From the NCBI RefSeq assembly GCF_014197145.1, contig NZ_JACIEZ010000013.1:35214-99213 (forward strand): a stretch of 64,000 nt of DNA. The letters run 5' to 3'. The DNA is from Gellertiella hungarica (GTDB lineage Bacteria > Pseudomonadota > Alphaproteobacteria > Rhizobiales > Rhizobiaceae). A model generated the notes under the pieces. It saw nothing but the letters and a program-made list of their open reading frames with translations, ran no database searches and was not told the origin of the DNA. The position numbers were made by a program, and so were the translations under genes. Position 1 is the first letter of the stretch, and the number at the start of each line of letters is the position of its first letter. Shown in pieces: positions 27,399 through 36,441 of the stretch.

Positions 27399-28265
27399 AT
27401 GGCAGAAAAACACGTCGACGAAATCAGTGGCGTCTCGACCACCGGCCATGAGTGGGATGGCATTCGCGAGCTGAACAACCCCATGCCCCGCTGGTGGGTC
27501 TACACCTTCTACGCGACGATCCTGTGGGCGATCGGCTATTGTGTCGTCTACCCCTCGATCCCGCTGCTGACGGAAAACACCAAGGGCACCTCCGGCTTCT
27601 CCAGCCGCGCCTCGCTGACGGCCGAGATGGATGCGGCCAAGGCTGCCCAGAAGGCGACGCTCGACAAGATCGCCGCCACCCCGGTCGGTGACATCGCCAA
27701 GGACAAGACGCTGCTCGAATTCGCGGTGGCCGGCGGTGCCTCGGCCTTCAAGAACAACTGCGCGCAGTGCCACGGTTCCGGCGCTGCGGGCGGCATGGGC
27801 TTCCCGAACCTGAACGACAACGACTGGCTCTGGGGCGGCAAGGTGGAGGACATCTACACCACGCTGACCCACGGCATCCGCTATGCCGGCGATGCCGATA
27901 CCCGCAGCTCGGAAATGCCGGCCTTTGCCGATGTGCTCCAGCCGGAGCAGATCAAGCAGGTTGCCGCCTATGTGGTCAGCCTGACCGGCAAGCCCTCCGA
28001 TACGGCGCTCGTCGAGCCCGGCAAGCAGGTCTTTGCCGAAAACTGCGCCGCCTGCCATGGCGACAACGCCCAGGGCAACCGCGAGTTCGGCGCCCCGAAC
28101 CTGGCCGATGCCATCTGGCTGAAGGTCAAGGGCGAGGAGCAGATCGCCGCGCAGGTTTCCCATCCCAAGCATGGCGTTATGCCGGCCTGGGGCGCACGCC
28201 TCGGCGATGCGACGGTGAAGCAGCTGGCCGTCTACGTCCACCAGCTGGGCGGCGGCGAACAGTAA
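27399..28265 (+). CDS. ccoP (fixP): cbb3-type cytochrome c oxidase subunit III (dihaem)
   Basis: A 288-residue dihaem cytochrome c with one N-terminal membrane helix (about 33-53). Haem sites are CAQCH (Cys121-His125) and CAACH (Cys216-His220). It accepts electrons from soluble cytochrome c or the bc1 complex. It ends the fixNOQP operon and is followed by a strong terminator. Confidence 0.96.
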   Translation: MAEKHVDEISGVSTTGHEWDGIRELNNPMPRWWVYTFYATILWAIGYCVVYPSIPLLTENTKGTSGFSSRASLTAEMDAAKAAQKATLDKIAATPVGDIAKDKTLLEFAVAGGASAFKNNCAQCHGSGAAGGMGFPNLNDNDWLWGGKVEDIYTTLTHGIRYAGDADTRSSEMPAFADVLQPEQIKQVAAYVVSLTGKPSDTALVEPGKQVFAENCAACHGDNAQGNREFGAPNLADAIWLKVKGEEQIAAQVSHPKHGVMPAWGARLGDATVKQLAVYVHQLGGGEQ

Positions 28266-28306
28266 GAAGCGGGCGGTTTTCCGCCGGCTCTTAACAAACA
28301 GAGGGG

Positions 28307-28336
28307 CGGCGCCGGGCAACCGGCGCCGTCTTTCGT
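28307..28336 (+). terminator. Terminator of fixNOQP
   Basis: Stem CGGCGCCGG (28307-28315) with CCGGCGCCG (28320-28328), tetraloop GCAA, followed by TCTTTCGTTT. Confidence 0.85.
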
Positions 28337-28337
28337 T

Positions 28338-28739
28338 TCAGGCCTCGCAGAGCGCCTTCAGGCGCCGGAGATCGGCGGCGACGGCTTCCGCGTCCCGTTC
28401 AAAATCCGCATCCGGCGTATCCTCCATCCGCAGGAGGGTGAAGATGACTTCCGCCCCATCGCCGTTCGGCTGCACGCGCAGCGCGTTGTAGAATCGCCGT
28501 CCGTCCTCGAAGGTGACGGTGTGGTCGATGACGCCATAGGCATTGTCGGGGGTGAAGCGGATGCGGATCGCGCCGATCGGCCCCCCATCCGCCACATAGT
28601 CCTCGCCGTCGCGGCGCATTGTCGCGGAAAGTCCCTCGGCCCAGCGCGGCATGGAGAGCGGGTCGCTCGCAAGGGCGTAAACTTCGCGCCAGTCACGGCG
28701 GATAGTCAGGTGAACAAGCCGCACTGCATGGGTTTTCAT
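28338..28739 (-). CDS. SRPBCC-fold protein
   Basis: A 133-residue protein with the START/Bet v1-like pattern: IRRDWREVYALASDPLSMPRWAEG at the start (helix after the first strand), a run of beta strands with FTPDN and HTVTF, and a long C-terminal helix with DAEAVAADLRRLKAL. Such domains bind hydrophobic ligands or act on polyketide-like molecules; no ligand is evident. It lies on the opposite strand between the fixNOQP and fixGHIS operons and is divergent from fixG, with a shared anaerobox at 28807-28820. Confidence 0.8.
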   Translation of the reverse strand: MKTHAVRLVHLTIRRDWREVYALASDPLSMPRWAEGLSATMRRDGEDYVADGGPIGAIRIRFTPDNAYGVIDHTVTFEDGRRFYNALRVQPNGDGAEVIFTLLRMEDTPDADFERDAEAVAADLRRLKALCEA

Positions 28740-28806
28740 GGTTCTGTTCCTTCGGTCCTCGCGCCGCCCGGGGCGGAAGCGCGTGATCGCGACCGTTCGC
28801 CGCTGC

Positions 28807-28820
28807 TTGATTTAAGTCAA
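28807..28820. promoter_or_regulatory. FNR/FixK anaerobox between the SRPBCC gene and fixG
   Basis: TTGATTTAAGTCAA matches TTGAT-N4-ATCAA at nine of ten positions. It is 57 bases before fixG and 67 bases before the divergent SRPBCC start. Confidence 0.85.
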
Positions 28821-28877
28821 GGCAGCAGGGGGTGGGAAGTGGGAAGAGATTCACACGTAAAACAAGGGTGAAATGCG

Positions 28878-30458
28878 ATGAATCTCTACACCGATCCGAA
28901 GCTGAAGCCGGAGGAGGTGGAGCGCCTGGAGGCGAGCCCCGTCAATTCGGCCAAGGTCAGAAAGCCGCTTTACGAGGCCCGGAAGAAGATCCATCCGAAG
29001 CGCGCTTCGGGACGGTTCCGCCAGTTCAAGTGGCTGGTGATGCTGATCACCCTCGGCATCTACTATCTCACGCCCTGGATCCGCTGGGATCGCGGACCCT
29101 TCGCGCCCGATCAGGCAGTGCTCGTCGACATCGCGAACCGCCGCTTCTACTTCTTCTTCATCGAGATCTGGCCGCAGGAGTTCTTCTTCGTTGCGGGTCT
29201 TCTCGTCATGGCGGGCTTCGGCCTGTTCCTCATCACCTCGGCGGTCGGCCGCGCCTGGTGCGGCTATACCTGTCCGCAGACCGTCTGGGTCGATCTGTTC
29301 CTCGTCGTCGAACGGGCGATCGAGGGCGACCGCAATGCCCGCATCAAGCTCGACAGTGCGCCCTGGACCTTCGACAAGATCTGGAAGCGGGTGGTGAAGC
29401 ACGCGATCTGGCTCGCCATCGGCGTGGCGACGGGCGGCGCCTGGATCTTCTATTTCGCCGATGCGCCGACGCTCGGCTTCGATTTCGTGACCGGACAGGC
29501 CGCGCCGATCGCCTACATGACGGTCGCGATCCTTACCGCCACCACCTATGTCTTCGGCGGGCTGATGCGCGAGCAGGTCTGCACCTACATGTGCCCCTGG
29601 CCGCGCATCCAGGCGGCAATGCTGGACGAACATTCGCTCGTCGTCACCTATAACGACTGGCGCGGCGAACCCCGCGGCCGGCATTCCAAGAAGGCGGCTG
29701 CGGCCGGCGAGATCCAGGGCGACTGCGTGGACTGCAATGCCTGCGTGGCCGTCTGCCCCATGGGCATCGACATCCGCGACGGGCAGCAGCTCGAATGCAT
29801 CACCTGCGCGCTCTGCATCGACGCCTGCGACAGCGTGATGGACAAGATCGGCCTCGAGCGCGGCCTCATCCATTATGCGACGCTCAGCGAATACCAGGAC
29901 AACATGGCGCTCGCGACCGCGAACGGCACGACCGCCATCAACCCGCGCAACATCCGCGACGAGAACGGCAAGTTCTCCGACAAGATCCGCCACTTCGACT
30001 GGCGCGTCATCTTCCGGCTGCGCACGATGATCTATTTCGGCGCCTGGTCGGCGGTGGGCGTGGCCCTGCTGATCGCGCTTCTGTCGCGTGACCGGCTGGA
30101 GCTCAACGTGCTGAAGGACCGCAACCCGCAATTCGTCGTCGAGTCCGACGGTTCGATCCGCAACGGCTACATGCTCAAGGTGCTGAACATGATTCCGGAG
30201 AAGCGCTACCTGACGCTTTCCATCGAGGGGCTGCCGGATGCGACCGTGAAGATCCCGACCGTATCGGAAACCGAAGGCCGCGAGTTCACCTTCGAGGCCG
30301 ACCCGGACCAGACCGTGCCGCTGAAGGTCTTCGTGACCGTGCCGGCCGGCAAGGCCACTGGCGAATCCGGCGAGTTCCGCTTTATCCTCGAGGACAAGCC
30401 CGGCCACGAGCGCGACGTCGTCGAAACCAGCTTCACAGCCCCGGAGGTCAACCAATGA
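28878..30458 (+). CDS. ccoG (fixG): Cytochrome oxidase accessory protein FixG/CcoG
   Basis: A 526-residue inner membrane iron-sulfur protein with several membrane helices. Conserved segments are WCGYTCPQTVWVDLF, MCPWPR, and a two-[4Fe-4S] ferredoxin block CVDCNACVAVCPMGIDI ... CITCALCIDACD (about residues 283-320). The C-terminal third is an Ig-like periplasmic domain. CcoG is thought to reduce Cu(II) for insertion into the cbb3 oxidase. It starts the fixGHIS operon under the anaerobox and overlaps fixH by four bases. Confidence 0.96.
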   Translation: MNLYTDPKLKPEEVERLEASPVNSAKVRKPLYEARKKIHPKRASGRFRQFKWLVMLITLGIYYLTPWIRWDRGPFAPDQAVLVDIANRRFYFFFIEIWPQEFFFVAGLLVMAGFGLFLITSAVGRAWCGYTCPQTVWVDLFLVVERAIEGDRNARIKLDSAPWTFDKIWKRVVKHAIWLAIGVATGGAWIFYFADAPTLGFDFVTGQAAPIAYMTVAILTATTYVFGGLMREQVCTYMCPWPRIQAAMLDEHSLVVTYNDWRGEPRGRHSKKAAAAGEIQGDCVDCNACVAVCPMGIDIRDGQQLECITCALCIDACDSVMDKIGLERGLIHYATLSEYQDNMALATANGTTAINPRNIRDENGKFSDKIRHFDWRVIFRLRTMIYFGAWSAVGVALLIALLSRDRLELNVLKDRNPQFVVESDGSIRNGYMLKVLNMIPEKRYLTLSIEGLPDATVKIPTVSETEGREFTFEADPDQTVPLKVFVTVPAGKATGESGEFRFILEDKPGHERDVVETSFTAPEVNQ

Positions 30459-30961
30459 GCATTCAACAGAGCGGTTCCGGCAAGGCTTCGGGTTTCGTCT
30501 TCACCGGCAGGCACATGGCGATCGTCATGGTGCTGTTCTTCGGAACCATCATCACGGTGAACATGGTCATGGCCTATTTCGCCCGCTCCAGCTGGAGCGG
30601 CCTGGTGGCTGAGAACACCTATGTGGCCAGCCAGGAATTCAATGCGAAGGCGGCGCTTTCGCGCAAGATCGAGGCGGCCGGCATCAAGGGCGCGGTCGAG
30701 ATCGGCAAGGATACGATCAGCTACCAGCTGACCGCCCCCAGGGCCGGCGATGCCATCGCCACCCGCGTCCATCTCACCTTCCGCCGCCCGGTGGGGGATC
30801 ATCAGGACTTCTCCCTGGAGCTCGCCGATGCCGGCGGCAACCGCTTCACCGGCACGCACGCGGTGCTGCCCGGGCAGTGGATCGTCGAGGCCGAAGCCTT
30901 CAAGGGCGACGAGGTCGTGATGCACGAGGCCGTCCGCGTGATGGTCGATGGAGTGAAGTGA
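30455..30961 (+). CDS. ccoH (fixH): FixH/CcoH family protein
   Basis: A 168-residue membrane protein with one N-terminal transmembrane helix (about 23-45) and a periplasmic beta-rich domain ending in FKGDEVVMHEAVRVMV. FixH is needed for assembly or stability of the cbb3 oxidase. The start overlaps the fixG stop (ATGA); fixI starts two bases after. Confidence 0.93.
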   Translation: MSIQQSGSGKASGFVFTGRHMAIVMVLFFGTIITVNMVMAYFARSSWSGLVAENTYVASQEFNAKAALSRKIEAAGIKGAVEIGKDTISYQLTAPRAGDAIATRVHLTFRRPVGDHQDFSLELADAGGNRFTGTHAVLPGQWIVEAEAFKGDEVVMHEAVRVMVDGVK

Positions 30962-30962
30962 C

Positions 30963-33263
30963 ATGAGCTGCTGCGCGCCGGGAACCGAGGGTGCCCTCGA
31001 ATTCGAGAAGATCAGCCACGGGCTGCCGTCGTCCGAGGAATTGTGGCTGTCGAGCCGCGACCTCGGCAACGGTCTGCGCCAGACGGATCTCTCGGTGCCG
31101 AAGGTGCATTGCGGCACCTGCATCACCACGGTGGAGGGCGCGCTGAAGGAAAGCCCGCTCGTCACCCGCGCGCGCGTCAATCTCTCCACCAAGCGCGTCT
31201 CCTTCGTCTGGAAGGCGGAGGAGAACGGCGTGAAGACCGACCCTGTCGATATCGTCCGCCGGATTGCCGCGACCGGCTATGACGCGCATCTCTTCACCTC
31301 GGCGGAGGAGGCGAACGACGCCTACCGCAACGAGCTCATCCGCGCCGTTGCCATTTCCGGCTTCGCCGCCGCCAACATCATGCTGCTCTCGGTCTCGGTC
31401 TGGTCCGGGGCGACCGACGCCACGCGCGATCTCTTCCACTGGATCTCCGGCCTCATCGCCGGTCCCGTCCTGATCTTCGCCGGGCGCTTCTTCTACCGGT
31501 CCGCCTGGAACGCGCTGAAGCATGGCCGCACCAACATGGACGTGCCGATCTCGCTCGCCATCACGCTCTCCTATGCGATGTCGCTGTGGGAAACGATCCA
31601 TCACGGTCCGCATGCCTGGTTCGACGCAACCGTTTCGCTGCTCTTCTTCCTGCTCATCGGGCGCACGCTCGATCACGTGATGCGCGACAAGGCGCGTTCC
31701 GCGATTACCGGCCTTGCCCGGCTTTCGCCGCGCGGCGCGACCGTCCTCAACCGCGACGGAAGCCGCGAATACCGCCCGGTGGAAGACATTCGCCCCGGCG
31801 ACCGGGTGGCGATTGCCGCCGGCGACCGCATTCCCGTCGACGGCAAGGTCATTGCCGGCCTCTCCGACATCGACATGTCGATCGTCAATGGCGAGAGCGC
31901 GCCGGTGCCGGCAGGGGCGGGCAGCCTGCTGCAGGCCGGCACCCTCAGCCTCACCGGTTCGCTCGTGCTCGAGGCGACGGCAAGCGCCCGCGACAGCTTC
32001 CTTTCGGAAATCATCGGCCTCATGGAAGCGGCAGAAGGCGGGCGCGCCCGCTATCGCCGCATCGCAGACAGGGCGGCCCAGTATTATTCGCCCGCCGTTC
32101 ACCTGCTGGCGCTTCTCTCCTTCCTCGGCTGGGGCATCTTCGGCGGGGACTGGAAGGAAGCGTTGCTGATCGCCGTCTCCGTGCTGATCATCACCTGCCC
32201 CTGCGCACTGGGGCTTGCGGTGCCCGTGGTGCAGGTGGTTGCGGCGGGTCGGCTCTTCCAAAACGGCATCATGGTCAAGGAAGGCTCCGCCATGGAGCGC
32301 CTCGCCGAAATCGACAGCGTGCTCTTCGACAAGACCGGCACGCTCACCATCGGCCGTCCGCGCCTCACCAATCGGGGCGAGGCAAGGCCCGAGCATGTGG
32401 AGATCGCTGCCGGGCTTGCGCTTTATTCCCGCCATCCGCTGTCGCGGGCGCTGGTATCGGCCGCATCCTCCGCGCGGGATTTCGCCGAAGTCTCCGAACG
32501 GCCGGGCGAGGGGCTGGAGGCCGTTGCGCCCGAGGGCACCTACCGGCTCGGCAACCGCCGCTTTGCCTGCGGCGAGGAAGCCGATGCTGCGGCAGGGTCG
32601 GATGCCACCTCAGAGGTGGTTCTCTCGCTCGATCACCGTCCGCTCGAAACCTTCCGCTTCGAGGACATGCCGCGTCCCGGCGCGCAGAAGGCGGTTGCGG
32701 CCCTTGCCCGCGAGGGCTTCCAGACCGTGGTTCTCTCCGGCGACCGCGCGCCCGTGGTGAAGGATCTGGCCGCCCGGCTCGGCATTGCCGACTGGCGGGC
32801 AGAGCTGTCCCCGCGCGACAAGGCCGATTACTGCGCCGAGGCGGCGAAGGCGGGCCACAAGGTGCTGATGGTCGGTGACGGCATCAACGATGCCCCGGCG
32901 CTGGCCGCAGCCCATGTCTCCATGGCACCGGCAACCGCCGCCGACATCGGGCGGCAGGCCGCCGATTTCGTCTTCCTGCGCGACAGCCTCGATGCCGTGC
33001 CGCTCGCCATCGAGATTTCCCGCCGGGCGGGCCGCCTGATCCGCGAAAACTTCGCTCTGGCCATCGGCTACAACATCTTTGCCGTGCCGATCGCCATTGC
33101 CGGCTATGCAACCCCGCTGGTCGCCTCCATCGCCATGTCCACCTCGTCCATGATCGTCGTGGTGAATGCGCTTCGCCTGAACCGGCTCGCCAGAAGCGAG
33201 GCCGCGCGGACGGAGGAGCGGGCAGGCACGGAGCCCGGCGTCGAAACCGCGAGGTTCGCCTGA
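30963..33263 (+). CDS. ccoI (fixI): Copper-exporting P1B-type ATPase FixI/CcoI
   Basis: A 766-residue P-type ATPase that delivers copper to the periplasmic side for cbb3 oxidase maturation. A heavy-metal-associated domain carries HCGTC (Cys50, Cys53) and an extra MSCC occurs at the N-terminus. The membrane metal site is Cys412-Pro-Cys414 (TCPCALG), phosphorylation is at Asp456 in DKTGTLT, and VGDGINDAPAL is near the end. The full domain set is intact. It overlaps fixS by three bases (TGATG-type junction). Confidence 0.95.
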   Translation: MSCCAPGTEGALEFEKISHGLPSSEELWLSSRDLGNGLRQTDLSVPKVHCGTCITTVEGALKESPLVTRARVNLSTKRVSFVWKAEENGVKTDPVDIVRRIAATGYDAHLFTSAEEANDAYRNELIRAVAISGFAAANIMLLSVSVWSGATDATRDLFHWISGLIAGPVLIFAGRFFYRSAWNALKHGRTNMDVPISLAITLSYAMSLWETIHHGPHAWFDATVSLLFFLLIGRTLDHVMRDKARSAITGLARLSPRGATVLNRDGSREYRPVEDIRPGDRVAIAAGDRIPVDGKVIAGLSDIDMSIVNGESAPVPAGAGSLLQAGTLSLTGSLVLEATASARDSFLSEIIGLMEAAEGGRARYRRIADRAAQYYSPAVHLLALLSFLGWGIFGGDWKEALLIAVSVLIITCPCALGLAVPVVQVVAAGRLFQNGIMVKEGSAMERLAEIDSVLFDKTGTLTIGRPRLTNRGEARPEHVEIAAGLALYSRHPLSRALVSAASSARDFAEVSERPGEGLEAVAPEGTYRLGNRRFACGEEADAAAGSDATSEVVLSLDHRPLETFRFEDMPRPGAQKAVAALAREGFQTVVLSGDRAPVVKDLAARLGIADWRAELSPRDKADYCAEAAKAGHKVLMVGDGINDAPALAAAHVSMAPATAADIGRQAADFVFLRDSLDAVPLAIEISRRAGRLIRENFALAIGYNIFAVPIAIAGYATPLVASIAMSTSSMIVVVNALRLNRLARSEAARTEERAGTEPGVETARFA

Positions 33264-33418
33264 TGAGCAATCTGCTGATCCTCATTCCGGCTGCGCTCTT
33301 CATGGGCGGGCTCGGGCTCGGCGCCTTCCTGTGGTCGCTGAAGTCGGGCCAGTACGAGGACCTGGATGGCGCCGCCTGGCGTGCGCTGGACGATGGCGAC
33401 GGCAAGCCCGGCGACTGA
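33263..33418 (+). CDS. ccoS (fixS): cbb3 oxidase maturation protein FixS/CcoS
   Basis: A 51-residue protein with one transmembrane helix (about residues 4-25, ILIPAALFMGGLGLGAF) and the conserved family segment LWSLKSGQYEDLDGAAWR. It is needed for cofactor insertion into the cbb3 oxidase. Last gene of fixGHIS. Confidence 0.93.
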   Translation: MSNLLILIPAALFMGGLGLGAFLWSLKSGQYEDLDGAAWRALDDGDGKPGD

Positions 33419-33517
33419 TCGGACGAGGCGCGCTATTTGACGAAAGTCTAATTACGTTCTTGTCGTTCCTCCGTTCCGGTGCAACAACTGTCTGCGACAA
33501 CAAAGGAGTCGCAGGAC

Positions 33518-34957
33518 ATGGAAGCAGCGGAAATCGGACTGATCGGCCTTGGCGTGATGGGCTCGAACCTTGCTCTCAACATTGCCGAAAAGGGCAACCG
33601 GATTGCCGTCTACAACCGCACGGGCGCTGCAACGGAGGCCTTCATGGCATCCGCCGGCGATCTCGCGGAGCGCATCGTGCCCTGCTACACGATGGAAGAG
33701 TTCGTCGCCGCCATCCGCCCGCCGCGGCCGATCATCATCATGATCAAGGCGGGCGATCCCGTCGACCAGCAGATGACGGCGCTGCAGGAATATCTCTCCG
33801 CCGGCGACATCATGATCGATGCCGGCAATGCCAATTTCCGCGACACCATGGCCCGCTTCGCCCGGCTCAGGGACACCAGCCTGACCTTCATCGGCATGGG
33901 CGTCTCGGGCGGCGAGGAGGGCGCGCGCCACGGGCCGTCGATCATGGTCGGCGGAACCGAGGAAAGCTGGAAGCGGGTCGAGCCGGTGCTGACCTCCATC
34001 GCTGCGCGCTTCGATGGCGAGCCCTGTGCCGCCTGGCTCGGCACCGACGGGGCAGGGCATTTCGTCAAGACCATCCATAACGGCATCGAATATGCCGACA
34101 TGCAGATGATCGCCGAAATCTACGGCATCTTCCGCGACGGTCTGGGCAGGTCCGCCGGCGAGATCGGCACCATTTTCGAAGGCTGGAACCGCGGACGGCT
34201 CAACTCCTATCTGATCGAGATCACGGCGTCCGTGCTTGCGGCAAGAGACCCGATTTCCGGCGGGGCCATGGTGGACATGATCCTCGACAAGGCCGGCCAG
34301 AAGGGCACCGGCAAGTGGTCGGTCATCGAGGCGCAGCAGATGGGCGTTCCGGCAACGGCCATCGAGGCCGCGGTCGCCGCCCGCAGCCTCTCCTCGCAGA
34401 AGAGCCAGCGCGAAGCGGCGGCGGCGGTCTTCGGCGGTGGTCATGCGGACTTTTCCCTGTCCGGCGGCGCGGGCCTCGAAGAGGATCTGGAACTCGCGCT
34501 CTTCGCCGCCAAGATCGGTGCCTATGCCCAGGGTTTTGCCGTGATGGCGGAGGCCTCGCGCGAATTCGGCTGGAACCTGCCGATGCCGACGATTGCCCGC
34601 ATCTGGCGCGCCGGCTGCATCATCCGCTCGCAGTTCCTCGACGAGATCACCAAGGCCTTCACGGCCATGCCGGATGCGCCGAACCTCATCCTCACGCCCG
34701 CCTTTGCCGAGATGCTGAAGCAGTCGCTGCCCTCGCTGCGTCGGGTGGTGGCGGCAGCCGTGGCGTCGGGACTTCCGGTTCCCGCGCTCTCCTCGGCGCT
34801 CGGCTATTTCGACGCCTACCGGCAGGCGCGCGGCACAGCGAACCTCATCCAGGCGCAGCGCGATTTCTTCGGCGCGCATGGCTTCGACCGTCTGGACGGA
34901 AAGGATTTCCACCACGGCCCGTGGGGCAGCGGCCTGCAGGATTTCGCCCGGCTCTGA
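33518..34957 (+). CDS. gnd: 6-phosphogluconate dehydrogenase, decarboxylating
   Basis: A 479-residue enzyme oxidising 6-phosphogluconate to ribulose 5-phosphate and CO2 with NADP. The Rossmann motif GLIGLGVMGSNLALN is at about residues 6-20, the substrate-binding FIGMGVSGGEEGARHGPSIM region at about 126-145 (key residues SGGEEGAR-GPS), and the catalytic KTIHNGIEYADMQ segment near 184-196. ATG 33518 follows AAAGGAG with good spacing. It is a housekeeping gene of the oxidative pentose phosphate pathway, separate from the fix operon. Confidence 0.95.
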   Translation: MEAAEIGLIGLGVMGSNLALNIAEKGNRIAVYNRTGAATEAFMASAGDLAERIVPCYTMEEFVAAIRPPRPIIIMIKAGDPVDQQMTALQEYLSAGDIMIDAGNANFRDTMARFARLRDTSLTFIGMGVSGGEEGARHGPSIMVGGTEESWKRVEPVLTSIAARFDGEPCAAWLGTDGAGHFVKTIHNGIEYADMQMIAEIYGIFRDGLGRSAGEIGTIFEGWNRGRLNSYLIEITASVLAARDPISGGAMVDMILDKAGQKGTGKWSVIEAQQMGVPATAIEAAVAARSLSSQKSQREAAAAVFGGGHADFSLSGGAGLEEDLELALFAAKIGAYAQGFAVMAEASREFGWNLPMPTIARIWRAGCIIRSQFLDEITKAFTAMPDAPNLILTPAFAEMLKQSLPSLRRVVAAAVASGLPVPALSSALGYFDAYRQARGTANLIQAQRDFFGAHGFDRLDGKDFHHGPWGSGLQDFARL

Positions 34958-34963
34958 CGCCGC

Positions 34964-36016
34964 TCAGGCGTCTTCGGCAAAGCTCGGCTGGTAGAGCGTC
35001 TGGAGGCTTTCGGGCGCTGCGCCGCCAATGCTCGCCAGCACTGCGCGGGCAAGCTCCATGCCCGCCGCGCGGATATCCTCGTTTGCGGCGATGATCTCCG
35101 GCCGGATCCATTTCAGCAGGTCGGAATTCTGCTTGGAAACGAGGTCCACGTCACGTCCCAGCTTCTTGCCGGCGGCCTCCAGACCGGCGACCATGGCGAT
35201 CGTGCAGCCGCCGGCCATGGAAATCAGCCCGTCAGGAGCATCGGGGCCCGACATCAGCGCACGCGTCGCGTCGTGGATGGCGGTCAGCGGCGATTCCACC
35301 GTCACCGAATCGAACGGCACCGATCGCGCGCCGTGAAGCGAGAGGCCGTCCCGAAAGCCCTTGATGCTGTGTCCGGTATAGGAAAGATGCCCCTCCGGCA
35401 GGATGATCGCGATGTTCTTCCGCCCGCGCGCCACGAGACGCCGCACCGCCTCGCGCGCAAAGGTCTCGTTGTCGTAGTCGTGATAGGGATGGACGATGCC
35501 CATGTTGGTCCGCCCGTGGGTGGCAAACGGCATGCCGCGCTCTTCCATCAGGGCTACGCGGGGGTCGTTGGGCTCCGTGCGGGAGATGATCACCCCATCC
35601 GCCGAGCCCGTATCCAGAATATAGCGGATCGGCACCATCGGATCGCGCGCCGAGGCGTGCGGCGTGATGACGAGGTGGTAGGGCGTGCCGGTCAGAACCT
35701 CGGAAATGCCGAACACGATATGGTTGGTGAAGCCCATCAGCTCTTCCTCGATGGAGAGCACGAGGGCAATCACGTTGGTCTTGCCGGTTCTGAGGCGCAC
35801 GCCCGCCCGGTTCGGCTGGTAGCCGATCTGGCGCGCGACGAGCCGCACGCGCTCCTTGGTGTCCGCCCCGATATCGGGCGCATCCTTCAGCGCCCGCGAT
35901 ACGGTGGTGATCCCCAAACCCGTCATGAAGGCGATGGTTTTCAGCGTCGGCCGTTCCCGCGCCCCATCCTTCAAGTCCCCGCCGTCACGCATCTCGTTAC
36001 CGCCTAGCCGGACCAT
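34964..36016 (-). CDS. LacI-family transcriptional repressor of the sugar operon
   Basis: A roughly 350-residue regulator: N-terminal helix-turn-helix (TLKTIAFMTGLGITTVSRALKD, with the TTVSRAL recognition helix), hinge, then a periplasmic-binding-protein-like sensor domain (NVIALVLSIEE to the end). It is divergent from the ABC sugar operon, and three copies of a LacI-type palindrome lie between them, so it very probably represses that operon and itself until an inducer sugar binds. ATG 36016 is used; ATG 35992 would still keep the helix-turn-helix. Confidence 0.88.
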   Translation of the reverse strand: MVRLGGNEMRDGGDLKDGARERPTLKTIAFMTGLGITTVSRALKDAPDIGADTKERVRLVARQIGYQPNRAGVRLRTGKTNVIALVLSIEEELMGFTNHIVFGISEVLTGTPYHLVITPHASARDPMVPIRYILDTGSADGVIISRTEPNDPRVALMEERGMPFATHGRTNMGIVHPYHDYDNETFAREAVRRLVARGRKNIAIILPEGHLSYTGHSIKGFRDGLSLHGARSVPFDSVTVESPLTAIHDATRALMSGPDAPDGLISMAGGCTIAMVAGLEAAGKKLGRDVDLVSKQNSDLLKWIRPEIIAANEDIRAAGMELARAVLASIGGAAPESLQTLYQPSFAEDA

Positions 36017-36103
36017 GAATGTCGTCCGTTCCTTCTCTTCGTCTATCCGAATTTGCACGATCTGCAAACAGGAGGGCGTGAGCATCGTTCCACCGGATAA
36101 TTA

Positions 36104-36117
36104 CTGTAACGATACAG
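36104..36117. promoter_or_regulatory. LacI-type operator, copy 1
   Basis: CTGTAACGATACAG, a near-perfect palindrome with central CG, typical of LacI-family sites. It is 88 bases upstream of the repressor start. Confidence 0.75.
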
Positions 36118-36235
36118 GAGATTTGTCGAGGGGTCTTGTGGATAAACGCCTTGGTTGCGCTGCAATAGCCTCGCCTGCTGCGCTGCGGAAACAACTTCGG
36201 CGATAGGTTCCGCATCACCGGCCGGAAAGGCCTCA

Positions 36236-36249
36236 CTGCAACGATATAG
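36236..36249. promoter_or_regulatory. LacI-type operator, copy 2
   Basis: CTGCAACGATATAG differs from copy 1 at two positions. Centre-to-centre distance to copy 1 is 132 bases. Confidence 0.7.
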
Positions 36250-36412
36250 CTTGAAGAAGCAAGGCGTTAATGGCGCCTTTTGATATTCTCATGTCGCATT
36301 TCAATGGCCCTTAGCGCTTGTGACGTCGACAATCTTTTAGTGTACTCGCCCCGACATGAATATTTTTTGGATGGGCCTGTTGCGCCACCTGACGCTTTCG
36401 CCTAGGTTTTTA

Positions 36413-36426
36413 CGGCAACGTTACAG
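36413..36426. promoter_or_regulatory. LacI-type operator, copy 3, next to the operon start
   Basis: CGGCAACGTTACAG shares the AACG-TACAG core with the other copies. It ends 15 bases before the first gene of the operon, just ahead of its ribosome binding site, so a bound repressor would block transcription directly. Confidence 0.7.
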
Positions 36427-36441
36427 TTCGGGAGGAACTCA

